From: Celoporthe dispersa
Taxonomy: Eukaryota; Ascomycota; Sordariomycetes; Diaporthales; Cryphonectriaceae
Length of the DNA stretch: 64,000 nucleotides
Reading direction: 5' to 3'
NCBI GenBank assembly: GCA_016584495.1
Contig: WAID01000003.1
Span: 3,162,001 to 3,226,000 of the forward strand
In this document: in pieces, positions 1 through 11,042 of the stretch
How positions within the stretch are numbered: position 1 is the first letter of the stretch
How the letters are laid out: each line of letters starts with the position of its first letter
Made by a program: the position numbers and the translations under genes
The notes under the pieces: model-generated
Seen by the model: the letters and a program-made list of their open reading frames with translations, nothing else
Database searches by the model: none
Told to the model about the DNA's origin: nothing

Positions 1-867
1 CCCGGCCATGTTCAGATACCCGCCGAGGCTGATGAGCCCGACGTCGAGGGGCTCGGCTCGGAAATAGCGGTTGGCGAAGTCCTTTGAGTTGAAGGCGAGG
101 AAGACAGTATAGGAGAGGAACTGGCCGGCGGTCAAGCCGACCGTCTGGGCGGTAGATGCGTAGGAGACGTTGCCCGGGGTCAGGAGCGTGAGTGCCCAGC
201 CGTCGACTGCAATGTCCTGGGTGGCACACATGAGCACGAGGAAGAACCACCAGCCAGTGAAATTCCAGACGCTCGGGCCGCCCTCCTTGCCCACCATAGC
301 CATCATGTCCTCCACCATAGAGCCCAGCCACAGCATCCCGATGCCAGAGAGCAGCTGGATGGGCAGGATCCAGCTCTTTCTCCGGCCGACCTTGGGCGTC
401 CAGATCGCGTCCACGACCGGGCTCCACAGCAGCTTGAGGGAGTAGGGGTAGGACGCCAGGCTGAAGACTCCAATCTCGCTGTACGACATGTGGTTCTTCA
501 GCAAGAACGGGACGGAGCCCGTGGCCAGCCCGAGCGGTACACCCTGGAGGAAGTATAGCAGGACCAGCAGGCCAAAGTTCCTCTGGTCGTGGCGGGGTAG
601 GTCCCAGAAACCATGGTTGTTCAGCATGGGCGTCTTGGGCACGGGGTCGTCGAGGGAGAAGGAGTCGCGGGACATGAGGTCCTCGGTGACTGCGCCCGAG
701 TCTCTGAGCTTCGACGAGCCCTTGCGACGCAGTTCGATATGGTTCATCTTGCCGTTGGCCGTCCCGTTGGCCTTCTTTCTCTTGGTCACCTCGTCTCCAG
801 AGGTATCCACAGAGAGTGGCGACCCGTCAGGTTTGGGGCCCTTGGAGCGTCGTGTTCGGGCCGGCAT
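1..867 (-). CDS. Acetyl-CoA transporter (SLC33A1/AT-1 family), 5' part; runs off the window
   Basis: The open frame starts at ATG 867-865 and runs uninterrupted to base 1, giving the N-terminal 289 residues; the C-terminus lies outside the window. After a basic, Ser-rich cytosolic tail of about 85 residues the protein becomes a multi-pass membrane protein. It carries the SLC33A1-like segments PLGLATGSVPF (near residue 112), SLKLLWSPVVDA (near 140) and GRRKSW (near 157), which match the first helices of the animal AT-1 acetyl-CoA transporter. Known members move acetyl-CoA from cytosol into the ER/Golgi lumen for protein and glycan acetylation. No intron is needed in the visible part. The gene is divergent from the kinetochore gene at 1747, with about 880 bp between the start codons. 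Family assignment is firm; the substrate is inferred from homology. Confidence 0.9.
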   Translation of the reverse strand, partial: MPARTRRSKGPKPDGSPLSVDTSGDEVTKRKKANGTANGKMNHIELRRKGSSKLRDSGAVTEDLMSRDSFSLDDPVPKTPMLNNHGFWDLPRHDQRNFGLLVLLYFLQGVPLGLATGSVPFLLKNHMSYSEIGVFSLASYPYSLKLLWSPVVDAIWTPKVGRRKSWILPIQLLSGIGMLWLGSMVEDMMAMVGKEGGPSVWNFTGWWFFLVLMCATQDIAVDGWALTLLTPGNVSYASTAQTVGLTAGQFLSYTVFLAFNSKDFANRYFRAEPLDVGLISLGGYLNMAG

Positions 868-1746
868 AGGTAGTGCGTAGGCGGCCTCGCGGGGGTGACG
901 AGCTTGGTTCAGGTCGGGTCGAGAGGAGAGACGGAGCGTCGAGGACCGGCGGAGGGGATTCGAGACGCGACGGGCCGAGCAGAGTCCAGCTGGGAGGGAA
1001 TGGCGGGTATGTACGCAGGTATTTGTTGAGGTGGTTGGTGGGAAAGAAGAAGGGAAGAGAAGATGAGGCGACGGCCTGTCTCAGCTGGAATCTCTTTTGA
1101 GCCCGTCAGCGACAGAAAGGGCTGTCTGCAAAGAGGTGTTGCTGGCCTCTCTCTTTCTATCTCTCGTGCAGCGGCGAAGGCGAGGGTGGGAGCTGGAACG
1201 AGCAATGAAGTCGGCGAAACGGCTAGTAAATTTGGAGGGTCCTCCTGCAGGTCCTGCAGGGGCGACGCCGGTGCCGCTCGGCCCCAGACGCCGTTACGGC
1301 TACCGTGTCCTTCTAGCGTCTCACGAGCTAAAACGCTGCCTGCAGCGGCTCATGAATTGGTAAGCGGCCATGAGGATGGTCCGTTGAAGCCAAAAATAGT
1401 GGTGAAAGGTCTTGTTGAGAGCGTCCTCGCCTACACGGATTGGCATGTTAGGTTAGATCGCGCCCAGGTCTGTTCTACGAGGCAACATAGTACATGTTCA
1501 TCATTATTGCACTGGAATGCGAGGGTTGCACTGTGCGGCAGAACAGTAGTTACTTACCATGTACTTAAAGTACGTATTGGTGTGAAGCGACAGGTCACCC
1601 CTAACACTAGGATCTGCCACCCCCCGAACGAACGGGCGGTCCGGTCCAGCGCCCCAAAGCCTCAAGCCTACGGCGCGCCCTTGCAGCACAGAGACGCGTC
1701 TCACCCCAGTAAACATCAAGTACACAACCACAACCACATAGCAGGT
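868..1746. other. Divergent intergenic region
   Basis: Shared 5' flank of the acetyl-CoA transporter (-) and the CENP-O gene (+). It is open in several frames but shows no protein-like composition. I see no clear TATA box or RNA gene. Confidence 0.5.
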
Positions 1747-2673
1747 ATGGCATCAGATTCAACAGAATTAGACGAGGAGATTGCCACTCTCAAGGCGCAA
1801 GGTGAGTTCTGCTGGTTTTTCTTTCCTCCCATGAGGATCTCTATTTACCAATCGAATTCCACAGTCGAGACACTCAAAGGGCAGGTCAGGCTGCAAGCAA
1901 ATGCCCTGCTGGACACGGAGTCGGCAAGGCAGATCATCAAATCGGATAGCAGCCTCGATTCCCTGCAGGCTCGTCTTGCCAAGCAGCAAGCCTACAAGCA
2001 GCAGTGTCTCTACCGCACCTGTGCAGGCATCACCACATTCCGTGTGCGTGATCCAGATCCAAACGCCGTGGACCATGGCATCGTCCTGGGCATCCGCATC
2101 GAGGTGGTGACGCGCTCCAAGTTCCTACGTCCGTACTACGTGCTTCTGAACCGTCCATACACTGGCGCAGAGCCCAGGATGCGTCTTCTGCGCGTGCACC
2201 GCCATACCGTCCCGCCATGCATCCCCCTCAATGGCCTAGCTGCACGGTATCTGCCGGCGCCGAGATCTCCCGCTTCTGAGAACGAGAACAGTGGCGCCGT
2301 GAAGGCGGAGAAGCAGCAGGATCTCTCACGTTTTGTCCGCGCCCTGCGCCGCGAGATAGTACGGTATCACAACCGCGTCGCCGTCGTGGCCGACCTGCGC
2401 AAGGCGGTGGGACTGGACGGCAAGAGGAAGGACGCCAGAGAGCTCGCGGAGAGGAGCTCCATACTGGCCATCAGCGCCGCCGACTCGGAAGCCAAGCAGG
2501 TCAGGATCGACTGGAAAGATGGCCGGTCCGGGCGCCTGGTCATAGGGGACGACGGAGAGGTCACTAAGCTGGTGGTATTTGGGGAGCGGGGCCGAGATCG
2601 CGAGGTGACACGGGAGCTGCTCGGCGGCGGCTCGCGTCTTGAGGACGTCGCGAGGAGGCTTGCCCTTGTGTGA
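1747..2673 (+). CDS. CENP-O/Mcm21 (Mal2) inner kinetochore subunit
   Basis: Two exons, 1747-1801 and 1865-2673, encode 287 aa. The intron (1802-1864) is 63 nt, a multiple of three and stop-free, so the frame also reads through it. It has GTGAGT and ACAG ends, and removing it restores a continuous N-terminal coiled coil (about residues 5-55). The core contains RPYYVLLNRP (about 107-116) and LRVHRHTVPPCIPL (about 127-140). This Tyr-rich strand followed by an HRHT-PP-IPL segment is what I recognise as the CENP-O/Mcm21 RWD-domain signature. Known members sit in the COMA/CCAN complex at centromeres and link CENP-A chromatin to outer kinetochore proteins. The first ATG after the open stretch was chosen because the upstream residues are not protein-like. 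The C-terminal half is more divergent. Confidence 0.82.
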   Translation: MASDSTELDEEIATLKAQGEFCWFFFPPMRISIYQSNSTVETLKGQVRLQANALLDTESARQIIKSDSSLDSLQARLAKQQAYKQQCLYRTCAGITTFRVRDPDPNAVDHGIVLGIRIEVVTRSKFLRPYYVLLNRPYTGAEPRMRLLRVHRHTVPPCIPLNGLAARYLPAPRSPASENENSGAVKAEKQQDLSRFVRALRREIVRYHNRVAVVADLRKAVGLDGKRKDARELAERSSILAISAADSEAKQVRIDWKDGRSGRLVIGDDGEVTKLVVFGERGRDREVTRELLGGGSRLEDVARRLALV

Positions 2674-4252
2674 GAACCTCGACTGGGCTGCTCGGCGCGC
2701 TTTCGTTGCGGCAGGGTGAGATGTAATCAGGCATCAAGGAAAAATCTGGAATCGTGCTCGCAGAGAGCACTTGACGTCGATAATATCTGATTTGTTGATA
2801 TACCATTGGTGCTGTTAGTCTCCCTTCAGCGAATAGAGACCATCAGGTGTCTTGAACGCGTTGAGACTACGTTGGTCTTCTATGGAACTAGTCCTTGGCT
2901 GTAGCTGATGGTCTCTCCGCAGATGTCCCTCTCGTCAACAATACGGATCATTTCAAGATGCCAATGCTGTGGGTGTCTCCAGCCGCGGGCTCGGGTTCTG
3001 TCCTTCTTTGCAGGTGCGGCAGTTCTGCAACTACGCAGCCGGATGGCCTCGCAGACTACAAAGTGATCATCAGATCTGATCTGCCCTGCCCAGCTTATCT
3101 TCAAGCCATGTCCCCTTTTCTTCCGGCCTAGCTTCACCACAGGCCTTTTCGATGAATGAAAGGGGGACGGTGTGCTCATCACTATTTAATCTCCATGGCA
3201 AGCAATGGACATTTGCAACTTGGTCACGGATGACATTTTGGAAGTGAGGTGACTAGGCGACACCATTGGTGCGGTGAATGAGTCTTACTCAATGTTTCCC
3301 TGGCTCATCGTGTTCCGAGTACACATCTAGAGGCAGTCATTATTAAACATTACACGTTACGTATCTATGTCTACCGTGATAAGATTTCGAGCTAAGCAAC
3401 GTAATAATCCAATGAGGCGCCAAGCGTGAGGATGGGTGGAAAGGGGAGAGGAAACAGGTGCGCCGGGGCTGCCTCATGATAGAGCAGGCAGTAGTGTTTG
3501 TTCTCTTCCAGCGTGCTGGTAAACAGTGGTCATGATGTGCCGGCCCATGCAAGTCGTTGGCCGACCACGTGAAAGCTTAACCAAGAGTCTTTCATCTTGA
3601 CCTAGTCCTTTTCCGCAATCATGTCCCACATCTGGAAAACGTACGGCATGGGGGCCACAACGTAACAACTCAGTAAGTACGTTACAGGACCATCATTGCA
3701 GTACAGTTCTACGCAAGCGATTGGTCCATTGCAAAACGTAAGCTTAGAGGCTGAAGGCTGAAAGCGTAAGCGCATGCAGTAATTTCTTAAGGCACGTCTG
3801 GGCTTAGACACCCCGGAGTCTGCAGAGTCCGAGCTGCATGGCCTCTGATCTGGCCCGAGTCTGTCCAGGACGGGCGGTGCCTTGGACTCACGCCGCAGAG
3901 GCAATTCTCAGACCAGGGTTGATCCGGAGCAGTGGAACGGCTGATCGAAGCGAGCCCGATTAATGGGTCCTCACCGGCCCGTTCTCTGTCAAGGCTGCCG
4001 TGGACATCACACATAGCCACGAATGATAGGCTATCAAATCTCATGTGGCAAAAGACTTTTGTTTCTTAATTTTTCAGCACCAGAGGGAAGGAAAGCGACC
4101 TAGGGCTATTGAAATGGTCAATAGAAGCCATACTTCTGAATTCTGCCTACTGGAGTTACGCAAGTCTCAAATTCTAGCAGGCAGCAATGCGCAAGCTTCA
4201 TGCGATGACTTCATGGACAATGGCTAGGAAGAATAATTATTCTTGGGGTAAT
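2674..4252. other. Intergenic region
   Basis: About 1.6 kb with no credible coding sequence. The short ORFs lack codon bias and recognisable motifs. No tRNA or repeat family was recognised. Confidence 0.5.
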
Positions 4253-4260
4253 TATATAAA
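4253..4260 (+). promoter_or_regulatory. TATA box of the repeat-protein gene
   Basis: TATATAAA lies about 215 bp upstream of ATG 4475. It is followed by a pyrimidine-rich stretch suited to a transcription start near 4290. The role is inferred from sequence and position only. Confidence 0.5.
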
Positions 4261-4474
4261 TCACGGCCTATCGTCTTGATATCAGAGTAGATCAACCCTC
4301 TCCATCACACCTTTCAAGGCCAAACAAGACCACATCGTTCAATCTCCCCAACAATCCTACGAGGTCAGTTAATTGACACGGAAAGTTCACACTCTGCTAC
4401 GAATAAAAAAACCTCCTCGTCACTTCATTAGCCCAGAAGTCGAAATCTCTCTCCAAGGTACCCGAGCATTGAAT

Positions 4475-5617
4475 ATGGGGTCTGGCTCCGTCATCGCCTT
4501 CAGCTTTGCTGCTCTGGGGGTGCGGGCGTCCCCATTGAATTACGTGCGCGTCGATGTGAGCCTCTCTCCTTCACGAGTATAGTTCGCTGCCCACCTACTG
4601 ACTGCCTCTTTCTCTCAGGCCGTTCCCAGCTATATCGTTGGTGTTGATATCCCGACCTCCTTTGACTACAAGCACCCCGTGTCAGCCGAGACGTCGATAC
4701 CAGTCTCTTCTGAAGTTATCTCCCCACTCTCTCTGTCTTCGGATGGTCCAACGGACACAATCGCATCCGGGACTTCAGTGACTCTAGCCCGCAATTCGTC
4801 GCTGGTATCGAGCTTGCTCCCGGCGTCTTTCACCACCTCCTCTGCTTCGGGTCTGCTATCCACTGCAACAGCTTCCTCGGTCAACGTCTCCTCGCTCGTG
4901 TCGCTTCTTCTCCAAACCCCTTCTACAGTAGAATCACCAACTACGGCTTCGGCCGTGCTCGGGGGCCAAACTGCGCAGACGTCGAATGCCGGCGATTCAG
5001 GCGGTGCTCCCGAGGAAAAATTTCTCAATGTAGGTAAAACGGAGGGTTTCAGGTGGTGGGACCGAGGTTTCTTTGTGCCCATTCCTGGCTTCGCAGGCGC
5101 GACCTCCGAAGGCCCGCCCTCCGTAGGCGCGACCCCGCTAGCGACCGTCGACTCTACGACAAGTTCTAGCGAGCCTCGGGCCACCGGCTCCGATGAGCCT
5201 CAGACGACGGGTTACAGCGAGCCTCAGACCACAGGCTCTGACGAGCCTCAGACGACGGGTTACAGCGAGCCTCAGACCACAGGCTCTGACGAGCCTCAGA
5301 CGACGGGCTACAGCGAGCCTCAGACCACAGGCTCTGACGAGCCTCAGACGACGGGCTACAGCGAGCCTCAGACCACAGGCTCTGACGAGCCTCAGACGAC
5401 GGGCTACAGCGAGCCCCAGACCACAGGCTCTGACGAGCCTCAGACAACGGGCTATGAAGAGCCCCAGACCACAGGCTCTGACGGACCTCCGACGACGGGC
5501 TATGAAGAGCCCCAGACGACGAGCTTCGACGAACCTCAAACAACGGACCCATTATATGATCCTACGAGCGTTGGTGAGGTTCCTCTCCCCACGGACCTTT
5601 GGATCAAACGCGACTAG
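4475..5617 (+). CDS. Secreted protein with tandem EPQTTG repeats, function unknown
   Basis: Exons 4475-4555 and 4619-5617 (63-nt intron, GTGAGC...CTCAG) give 359 aa. The N-terminus is a signal peptide (hydrophobic IAFSFAALG, likely cleavage after VRA). A Ser/Thr-rich stretch follows (about residues 45-150), then a short aromatic patch (FRWWDRGFFVPIPGF, about 170-184). The last third is sixteen 8-residue units alternating EPQTTGSD and EPQTTGYS. The C-terminus ends in charged residues without a hydrophobic GPI tail, so the product is probably released or wall-associated by O-glycans. The composition resembles fungal adhesins and mucin-like secreted proteins, but no family is recognised. The repeat number may vary between strains. 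Confidence 0.75.
5171..5548 (+). repeat. 24/48-bp in-frame tandem repeat array
   Basis: Sixteen 24-bp units alternate in two types, one ending in SD and one in YS, giving a 48-bp higher-order period. Central copies are nearly identical, while the first and last copies are diverged (EPRATG, GPPTTG, EPQTTS). Because unit length is a multiple of three and the unit lacks stops, four of the six frames stay open across the array. Confidence 0.95.
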
Positions 5618-7095
5618 GAGCGTCGATGAACTTTCTCCGACGATAGGATGGATGTAAGCTTCATCTAGCCAGTCATATATACATGTCTCTGACGTCTGGT
5701 TAGAAAGGGGCGACTCAAGGACGATGCACAAACGTCTTCATCTCTGCGCTGGTCGTAATGTGTATCGCCTTCTCGTCCTCCGGCGCTGAATGATATAATT
5801 CCGACACCTCACGCTAGGATGGGCTGGTACCATCTAGGCAATCGTTCTCGCTTGGTGTTCCGCGAGACTGGTCGAATCTGAACTCTGCTGAGTCTAGAGA
5901 AAGGGAGTATAGATACGGTAGAGGACGGATGTGATGCGAGCTCGAAGGACTTTGCTATGCAACATGGATGCGAGTATCGAGGTCGGCATAACTAGAGGCG
6001 GGGCCTAGCCGTCTGAAGAGATGATTAATTCGCCTTTAGCACTTAGCTGTTTTAATATAATACTCTAATCTTTGCTGCAAGCTTTGTGCGAGGCCCTCAC
6101 TGAAATTGTGGTCCGCTGTTGTCGCCTCAAGGATTCTGGAGTTCAGATCTGACCTAGGTAGGGCTACACTTGATGCAGTTGCGATACCGCTTCTGGTAGA
6201 CATGATGGTCTGCTCGACGAGGTTCTGGCTCTACTTGCTCAGTGCAAGTCCCGCTACGACACCTAGGGAAAGAGAGGAGGTGGGGCGGGAGGAAGAGCGA
6301 AAGTGCATCACTGCACAGCTGATTGTCCATCATCAGTAGCCCAGTAGGCGAACGTCGGGCAGGGGGTGGCCTTGACGAAGGGACGCAACTTCAGCGCCAA
6401 TAATCCCTGCCACGAATGCAACGGCAGTAGGGCGTCTGAAATCCAATCTCTTGAGCTTGCTTCGCTTTCCCTGAAAGCTGATTGCTCAGAAAGAATTGCG
6501 CCTGGCGAATACGCAAAGCTTGACTAGATCTTTCCCTCTACTTTAGGTAGGCTAAAAAAATTATATAAATTAATTCCGTATGCGCATGTTATGCACTGCC
6601 CACTAACCGTAGTACCCACGGGTACATAAGTATGTAGTGTCTAAACGAATACGCAGTAAAACAGGCGCGTTACAGTGGCATTCGCACCAGAGGAAGGGCC
6701 TGTAGCGCCGATCCGGTAAGGCAGGGACCGAGCCTAGCAGGGTTGGGTCCACCACCGCCAGCGCTGACCCACCCTCGACGTCAGCCGAAACACACTCGCC
6801 CAGAAACGCTGGAACGGGGCGTTTCGTCTCCATAGAAATCTCCAGATGAACCGAACTCAACTTCTGTCGTTTGAACAAGCTGGCTTGTACACATTCGACA
6901 TTTCTGTCCCGTGCGACCTTTGCTACTGTTGCTATTGCTGGTGTTACTGCTGCGCATTCTTCTTGTTTCTTTACGGCACCCTAATTGATTGTTTGAGTGC
7001 CTCGCTTTCACCTTCGCGCCCTTCCTCGTCCGGTCTTGCGCCGGTGTCTCTGTACATATAGCATCTACCTGTCTGGCGAGAGCGAGCATATCACC
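5618..7095. other. Intergenic region
   Basis: No supported gene. It contains the 3' flank of the repeat-protein gene and an AT-rich TTATATAAATT patch near 6560. The 500 bp upstream of the transporter are the probable promoter and 5' UTR. Confidence 0.45.
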
Positions 7096-8543
7096 ATGGC
7101 CCCTCCTGTAGACGCGGCCACCCGGAAGAAGGTGCTCAAGGTCATCTTCATATCTTTGCTTCTGGACTTGGTTCGTCCCACCTCTCAAACCCCCCGAGCC
7201 CCGCCAAATGCGCAGAGGGCGGTTGTCCCCTAACAAGCGAGGCCCAGATATCCTTTACCTTCATTCTCCCGCTATTCCCCAAGCTCCTCGAGTTCTACCG
7301 CAACGCCGAAGCCCCTGCCGATGCCTCGAAAGAACAACCACAGGCACAGACCCTCCTCGCATGGGTTCTTAGCTATCTGAACGCCTACAAGGCCGCCTTC
7401 GCCCGGCCCATCGACTCCCGCTACGACATTGTCCTGCTCGGTGGCGCCCTCGGCTCGCTCTTCTCCCTCCTCCAAGCCGTCGCATCACCCGTCATCGGAC
7501 GTCTCTCTGATAGATATGGCCGGCGGACCGCGCTCCTGGCCAGCATGATGGGTAACATACTCTCTGTCCTGCTGTGGGTGATGGCGGTGGACTTTAGGAC
7601 ATTTCTGCTCAGCCGTGTTGTCGGTGGGTTGTCGGAGGGCAATGTGCAGCTTGCGACCGCCATTGCGACAGATATCTCGGACAGCTCGTCCCGCGGCTCG
7701 ACCATGGCCCTCATCGGCGCATGCTTCTCTATCGCCTTTACGTTCGGTCCAGCACTGGGCGCCTGGCTCAGCACCATCGCCACCGTGGCCGCGAATCCCT
7801 TTGCGACCGCCGCCGGCGTCTCTCTGTTCCTGATCCTGACCGAGACGGTGTACCTCTACTTTGCTCTCCCCGAGACCCTGCCTTCCATGACCGAGAACAC
7901 CAAGGGCGATCAGGCACCTGTCAAGAACGCCAAGACCAACGCGCCGAGCGCCGTCCAGCGCACAAACTCCCATTTCCTCCTCAACGCCGCCCACTTCGCG
8001 TTCCTGCTCTTCTTCTCAGGCATGGAGTTCTCCCTCCCCTTCATGACCTATGATCTCTTCGGATACAGCTCCGCCAAGAACGGGCGGCTGCTCGGATTCG
8101 TGGGGCTGGTGGCCTCCATCCTCCAGGGCGGCGTCACACGGCGCCTGCCACCACTCCTGTCCGTCAGGATCGGCGTCACGGCCTGCCTCGTCGCCTTCCT
8201 ACTGCTCGGCCGTATCACCTCAGTGTCCATGCTGTACGTCGCCGCCACGTGTCTGGCGACGACCTCGGCGACGGTCGTGACCGGGCTGAACGCGCTCGCG
8301 AGCTTCGAGGCCGGCGAGGGCGAGAGGGGCGGCAAGCTCGGGATACTGCGGAGCTGGGGCCAGGCAGGACGCGGGCTGGGCCCCATCCTGTTCACGAGCG
8401 TGTACTGGTGGGCGGGGCGCGAGGTCGCCTATGGGATCGGTGCGGCTGGCATTGCCGGCGTTGTAGCCCTCGTGTTTGGCGGGTTGAGATCACCGCCTGG
8501 ATCCGAGAAGGTGAAGGCCAACAAGGCTGCCAAGAAGGAGTAG
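7096..8543 (+). CDS. Major facilitator superfamily transporter, MFSD10/TETRAN-like
   Basis: ATG 7096 sits in a strong context (TCACCATGG). Exons 7096-7170 and 7248-8543 give 456 aa. The 77-nt intron has an atypical GTTCGT donor, a CTAAC branch site and a CCAG acceptor. Removing it joins helix 1 (VLKVIFISLLLDL / ISFTFILPLFP). The loop between helices 2 and 3 carries the MFS motif A variant GRLSDRYGRR (near residue 140), and helix 5 has FGPALGAWL. About ten to twelve membrane segments are visible, with a long extracellular loop after helix 1 and a Lys-rich tail. The closest family I recognise is MFSD10/tetracycline-transporter-like, whose animal member exports organic anions. The fungal substrate is unknown. 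Confidence 0.85.
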
Positions 8544-8889
8544 GTCAATCAAGTATGCTTTGCTGGGCATATGGTTATTGCCTTTGTGAGATAGTATATA
8601 GTGCATGTTCATAGAGAAAAGCAGTGTCATGAGTGCAGCTGAATATACATACATATACACATTTGATGTCAGTCAACCCAGGTGCTTTTTTTGTCCTTCA
8701 CAGAAAGAATGGAGAGCCCATGCAGAATGATTACTGCCCATATTGCCTGAACAAGTACGAGCTTTCCAGTGGTGCACTGCCCTGAAAGTACAGGAGGGGG
8801 AGCGCCACTAGAGAGCTAGGGGGGTACTGAGGCGCCAAGGGAGGAAAAAGCAACAAGGACAAAGAAGAAAAAAAAAGGAAACCAAGTAC
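8544..8889. other. Intergenic region between transporter and tRNA
   Basis: 3' flank of the transporter gene. No coding signal is seen. Confidence 0.5.
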
Positions 8890-8895
8890 AAAAAA
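8890..8895 (-). terminator. RNA polymerase III terminator (T6)
   Basis: Six A on the + strand give TTTTTT on the tRNA strand, 22 nt past the end of the tRNA-Arg gene. This is the usual pol III stop signal, which supports transcription of the tRNA. Confidence 0.6.
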
Positions 8896-8911
8896 TATCT
8901 GGCACATCAGT

Positions 8912-8921
8912 GATTCGAACC
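8912..8921 (-). promoter_or_regulatory. B-box-like element overlapping the tRNA 3' end
   Basis: The minus strand reads GGTTCGAATC followed by A, a 10/11 match to the B-box consensus GGTTCGANTCC. It is not in the T arm but overlaps the last acceptor bases of the tRNA. The true T loop is degenerate, so this element could recruit TFIIIC from a downstream position. That role is inference. Confidence 0.35.
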
Positions 8922-9003
8922 CCTGCCGAGACTTGCACTCGGAACCTTCAGCTGAACCAGTTAGCACTAGGAGGCTGACGATCTTCTATTGATCTACAGG
9001 GGC
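8918..9003 (-). tRNA. tRNA-Arg(CCT) with a 14-nt intron; degenerate D and T loops
   Basis: Read on the minus strand from 9003, the 86 nt fold into a full cloverleaf. The acceptor stem GCCCCTG pairs with CAGGGGT (7/7, one G-U). The D stem is GATC/GATC with loop AATAGAA. The anticodon stem TCAGC pairs with GCTGA (5/5), and the T stem CCGAG pairs with CTCGG (5/5). The anticodon CCT is at 8971-8969. A 14-nt intron (8967-8954) sits at the canonical 37/38 position; without it the anticodon loop is CTCCTAA. Odd points are the missing GG pair in the D loop (AG instead) and a T loop TGCAAGT with G at position 55. Both internal promoter boxes are therefore weak. It may be a divergent functional gene or a young pseudogene; fully paired stems favour function. 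Confidence 0.7.
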
Positions 9004-9512
9004 CATCATCGTCGTGAACCGCTGCACCATATTGCCTGATGTTTTTCTTGTTGGAGGAGGAGGGCTGTCAGCTGCATTATATGTGTGGTTTGTTTGATCA
9101 TGTGGCTTCCAAATGAATGTAGACGTATTGTTAGAAAGGAAGAAGATGATAATGATGACCACCTGGAGAAGATATAAGTGAAAGCCATTCTCTCTCTCTC
9201 TCTCTCTCTCTCTCCATCATTGAGTTCAACCAACTTCAATCTCGGTAAGATACTTGTCATTGTGCTGTGTGCACCTTCCAGACATAGACATACCCAGTCG
9301 TCTCCGCCCCCAGCCCCTCCTCATCATTGAAAAAGCAAGTCCCTGTGCCGCCCTGTCCTCTTTTTTTTTTCTCTTCCTTTTTTCTTCTGCTCTTGACAGA
9401 TCCTCACATGTACATCTTCCCACATTCGAACCTTGCAATGGTGGCCACATTGATGATTTATGTGTATCCAGGTGAGTTCCTCCTATCTTGAAAAAATATT
9501 GCCACTCGGTAT
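9004..9512. other. Intergenic region with a (TC)n microsatellite
   Basis: Contains a perfect TC dinucleotide run at about 9189-9214 and a T-rich tract near 9360. No gene is supported. Confidence 0.6.
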
Positions 9513-11008
9513 TCATACAGACTTATGAGTCTGCAAGCCACTCAGATGCCAGATGATCATTGACTCTGTGGTGCATAGGGGGTCCGCATCATCTTCTGAG
9601 CCCTCGTTCCACGAGTGTACCGAGACCGATCCAGAGCGCATGTCATATCCACCCCAGGAGGAGGCTATTGGGCGCAAGCACAAAGTCAGTAAAGAAAAAA
9701 TCCTCACACGTACAAGATCTGTGGTCAGAACAGGGGAGCTCACCAGCGAGTACGGGCGCGTTGGGGTGCCAGTACGGCTCCCGCACACAACAGTTCCAGC
9801 GATTCGCCGGCCCCCTCCTCCAACCCCTGCTACCACCAGGCACACGTCCGTTCCAGCGGGTCGCGCTGCCCACGTCGATGGTCTTCTCCAGCGTCGCGTC
9901 CAGGTTCCAGACGTACACCTTTCCGTCGTGGCTGCCCGAGTACACATACCTGCTGTCGGTACTCCCGGGAGGCGAGAAGTGACACCGGATCAGGGTACCC
10001 TGGACCTTGTGCCCGCGGAAGGTGACGACCGAGTTGTCGTCAGGGTGCGGGAACCAGTCGTCTTGGTCGTACTCCTCCATGCGGTAGTCATACGTGGTGT
10101 GTCTCGTGTGCCTGCGCGGGCTGAGCGCCGTGTACCGCTCCGTGGACATGGCCATACGCAGGTCCCACAGCTTCATGGTCTGGTCCTTGCCGTTGGAGAG
10201 GATATACCGCCCGTCGCCCTTGCTGTCGATGTACGTCAGACCCTCGCAGTGCCCGACAAAGGCACCCGCCGGGCGGCCGTCCGCCATGCTGCGCCTGTCC
10301 CACACCCTGATCACCTGGTCGTCGGAGCCAGAGTATATAATGTGCGGGTCTTTGGGGTTCGCAAAGGCCACCGCGTTGACGTCGTCCTCGTGGCCCACGA
10401 TGTTATGCAGCACGCGCCGGGACTCGATGTCGTACACCACGATCGACGCGACGTTGTTGCCGGCGATCAGCTCCCTGCCGTCGCCGCTGAATCGGATGGA
10501 CCAGATGGCGAAGTTGTCCCTGTTCCGCCGGGCCCACGTCAGAGGCGGGCGGTTGTGGGGATCGACGACGACGCCGCCGGCCAGGTCGAGCTGGTACGGG
10601 TCGCCCTCATCGTTGGGATCAGTGGGGGCGAACGCGACGTGTGACTGCAGGGAGGTATAGGCCAGCCACTTGTTGTCGGGCGACAGGTGGGCGTCGGTCA
10701 GGGTCCACTGGCCCCAGTTGAAGCTCGCCGTCTTGTAGTACCGCCAGTTGTACGGGTTGCTCGTGTCGTACATGCGGACCTTGAAGTCCTTGACGCAGGC
10801 GTAGAAGAAGTTGCCGTCCTGGGAGAACTGCCCGCAGTAGACGGGCGCATGGTAGTGGATGAGCAGGTCTGCCTCGGAGGAGGGGATCATCTGCTGTGCC
10901 ATGGCGGACTGGGAGGTGCGGCCCCAGCCGATACCCAGCTCGCGGTCGAGGACGCGGCGGGCCAGTCTCTTCTTCTGCTTTTGCCTCCTGTTGCTGCTCA
11001 TGCTGCTA

Positions 11009-11042
<34 letters not shown>

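Noticed and set aside
1063..1746. N-terminal extension of the CENP-O frame
   Set aside because: The frame happens to be open upstream of ATG 1747, but its sequence is not protein-like and precedes the coiled-coil start.
5138..5657. Additional open frames across the tandem repeat
   Set aside because: They exist only because the 24-bp unit has no stops in these frames; none has a start or signal peptide.
9553..10644. Long open frame on the + strand
   Set aside because: It is the antisense shadow of the WD40 blades; the minus strand carries the conserved motifs and splice sites.
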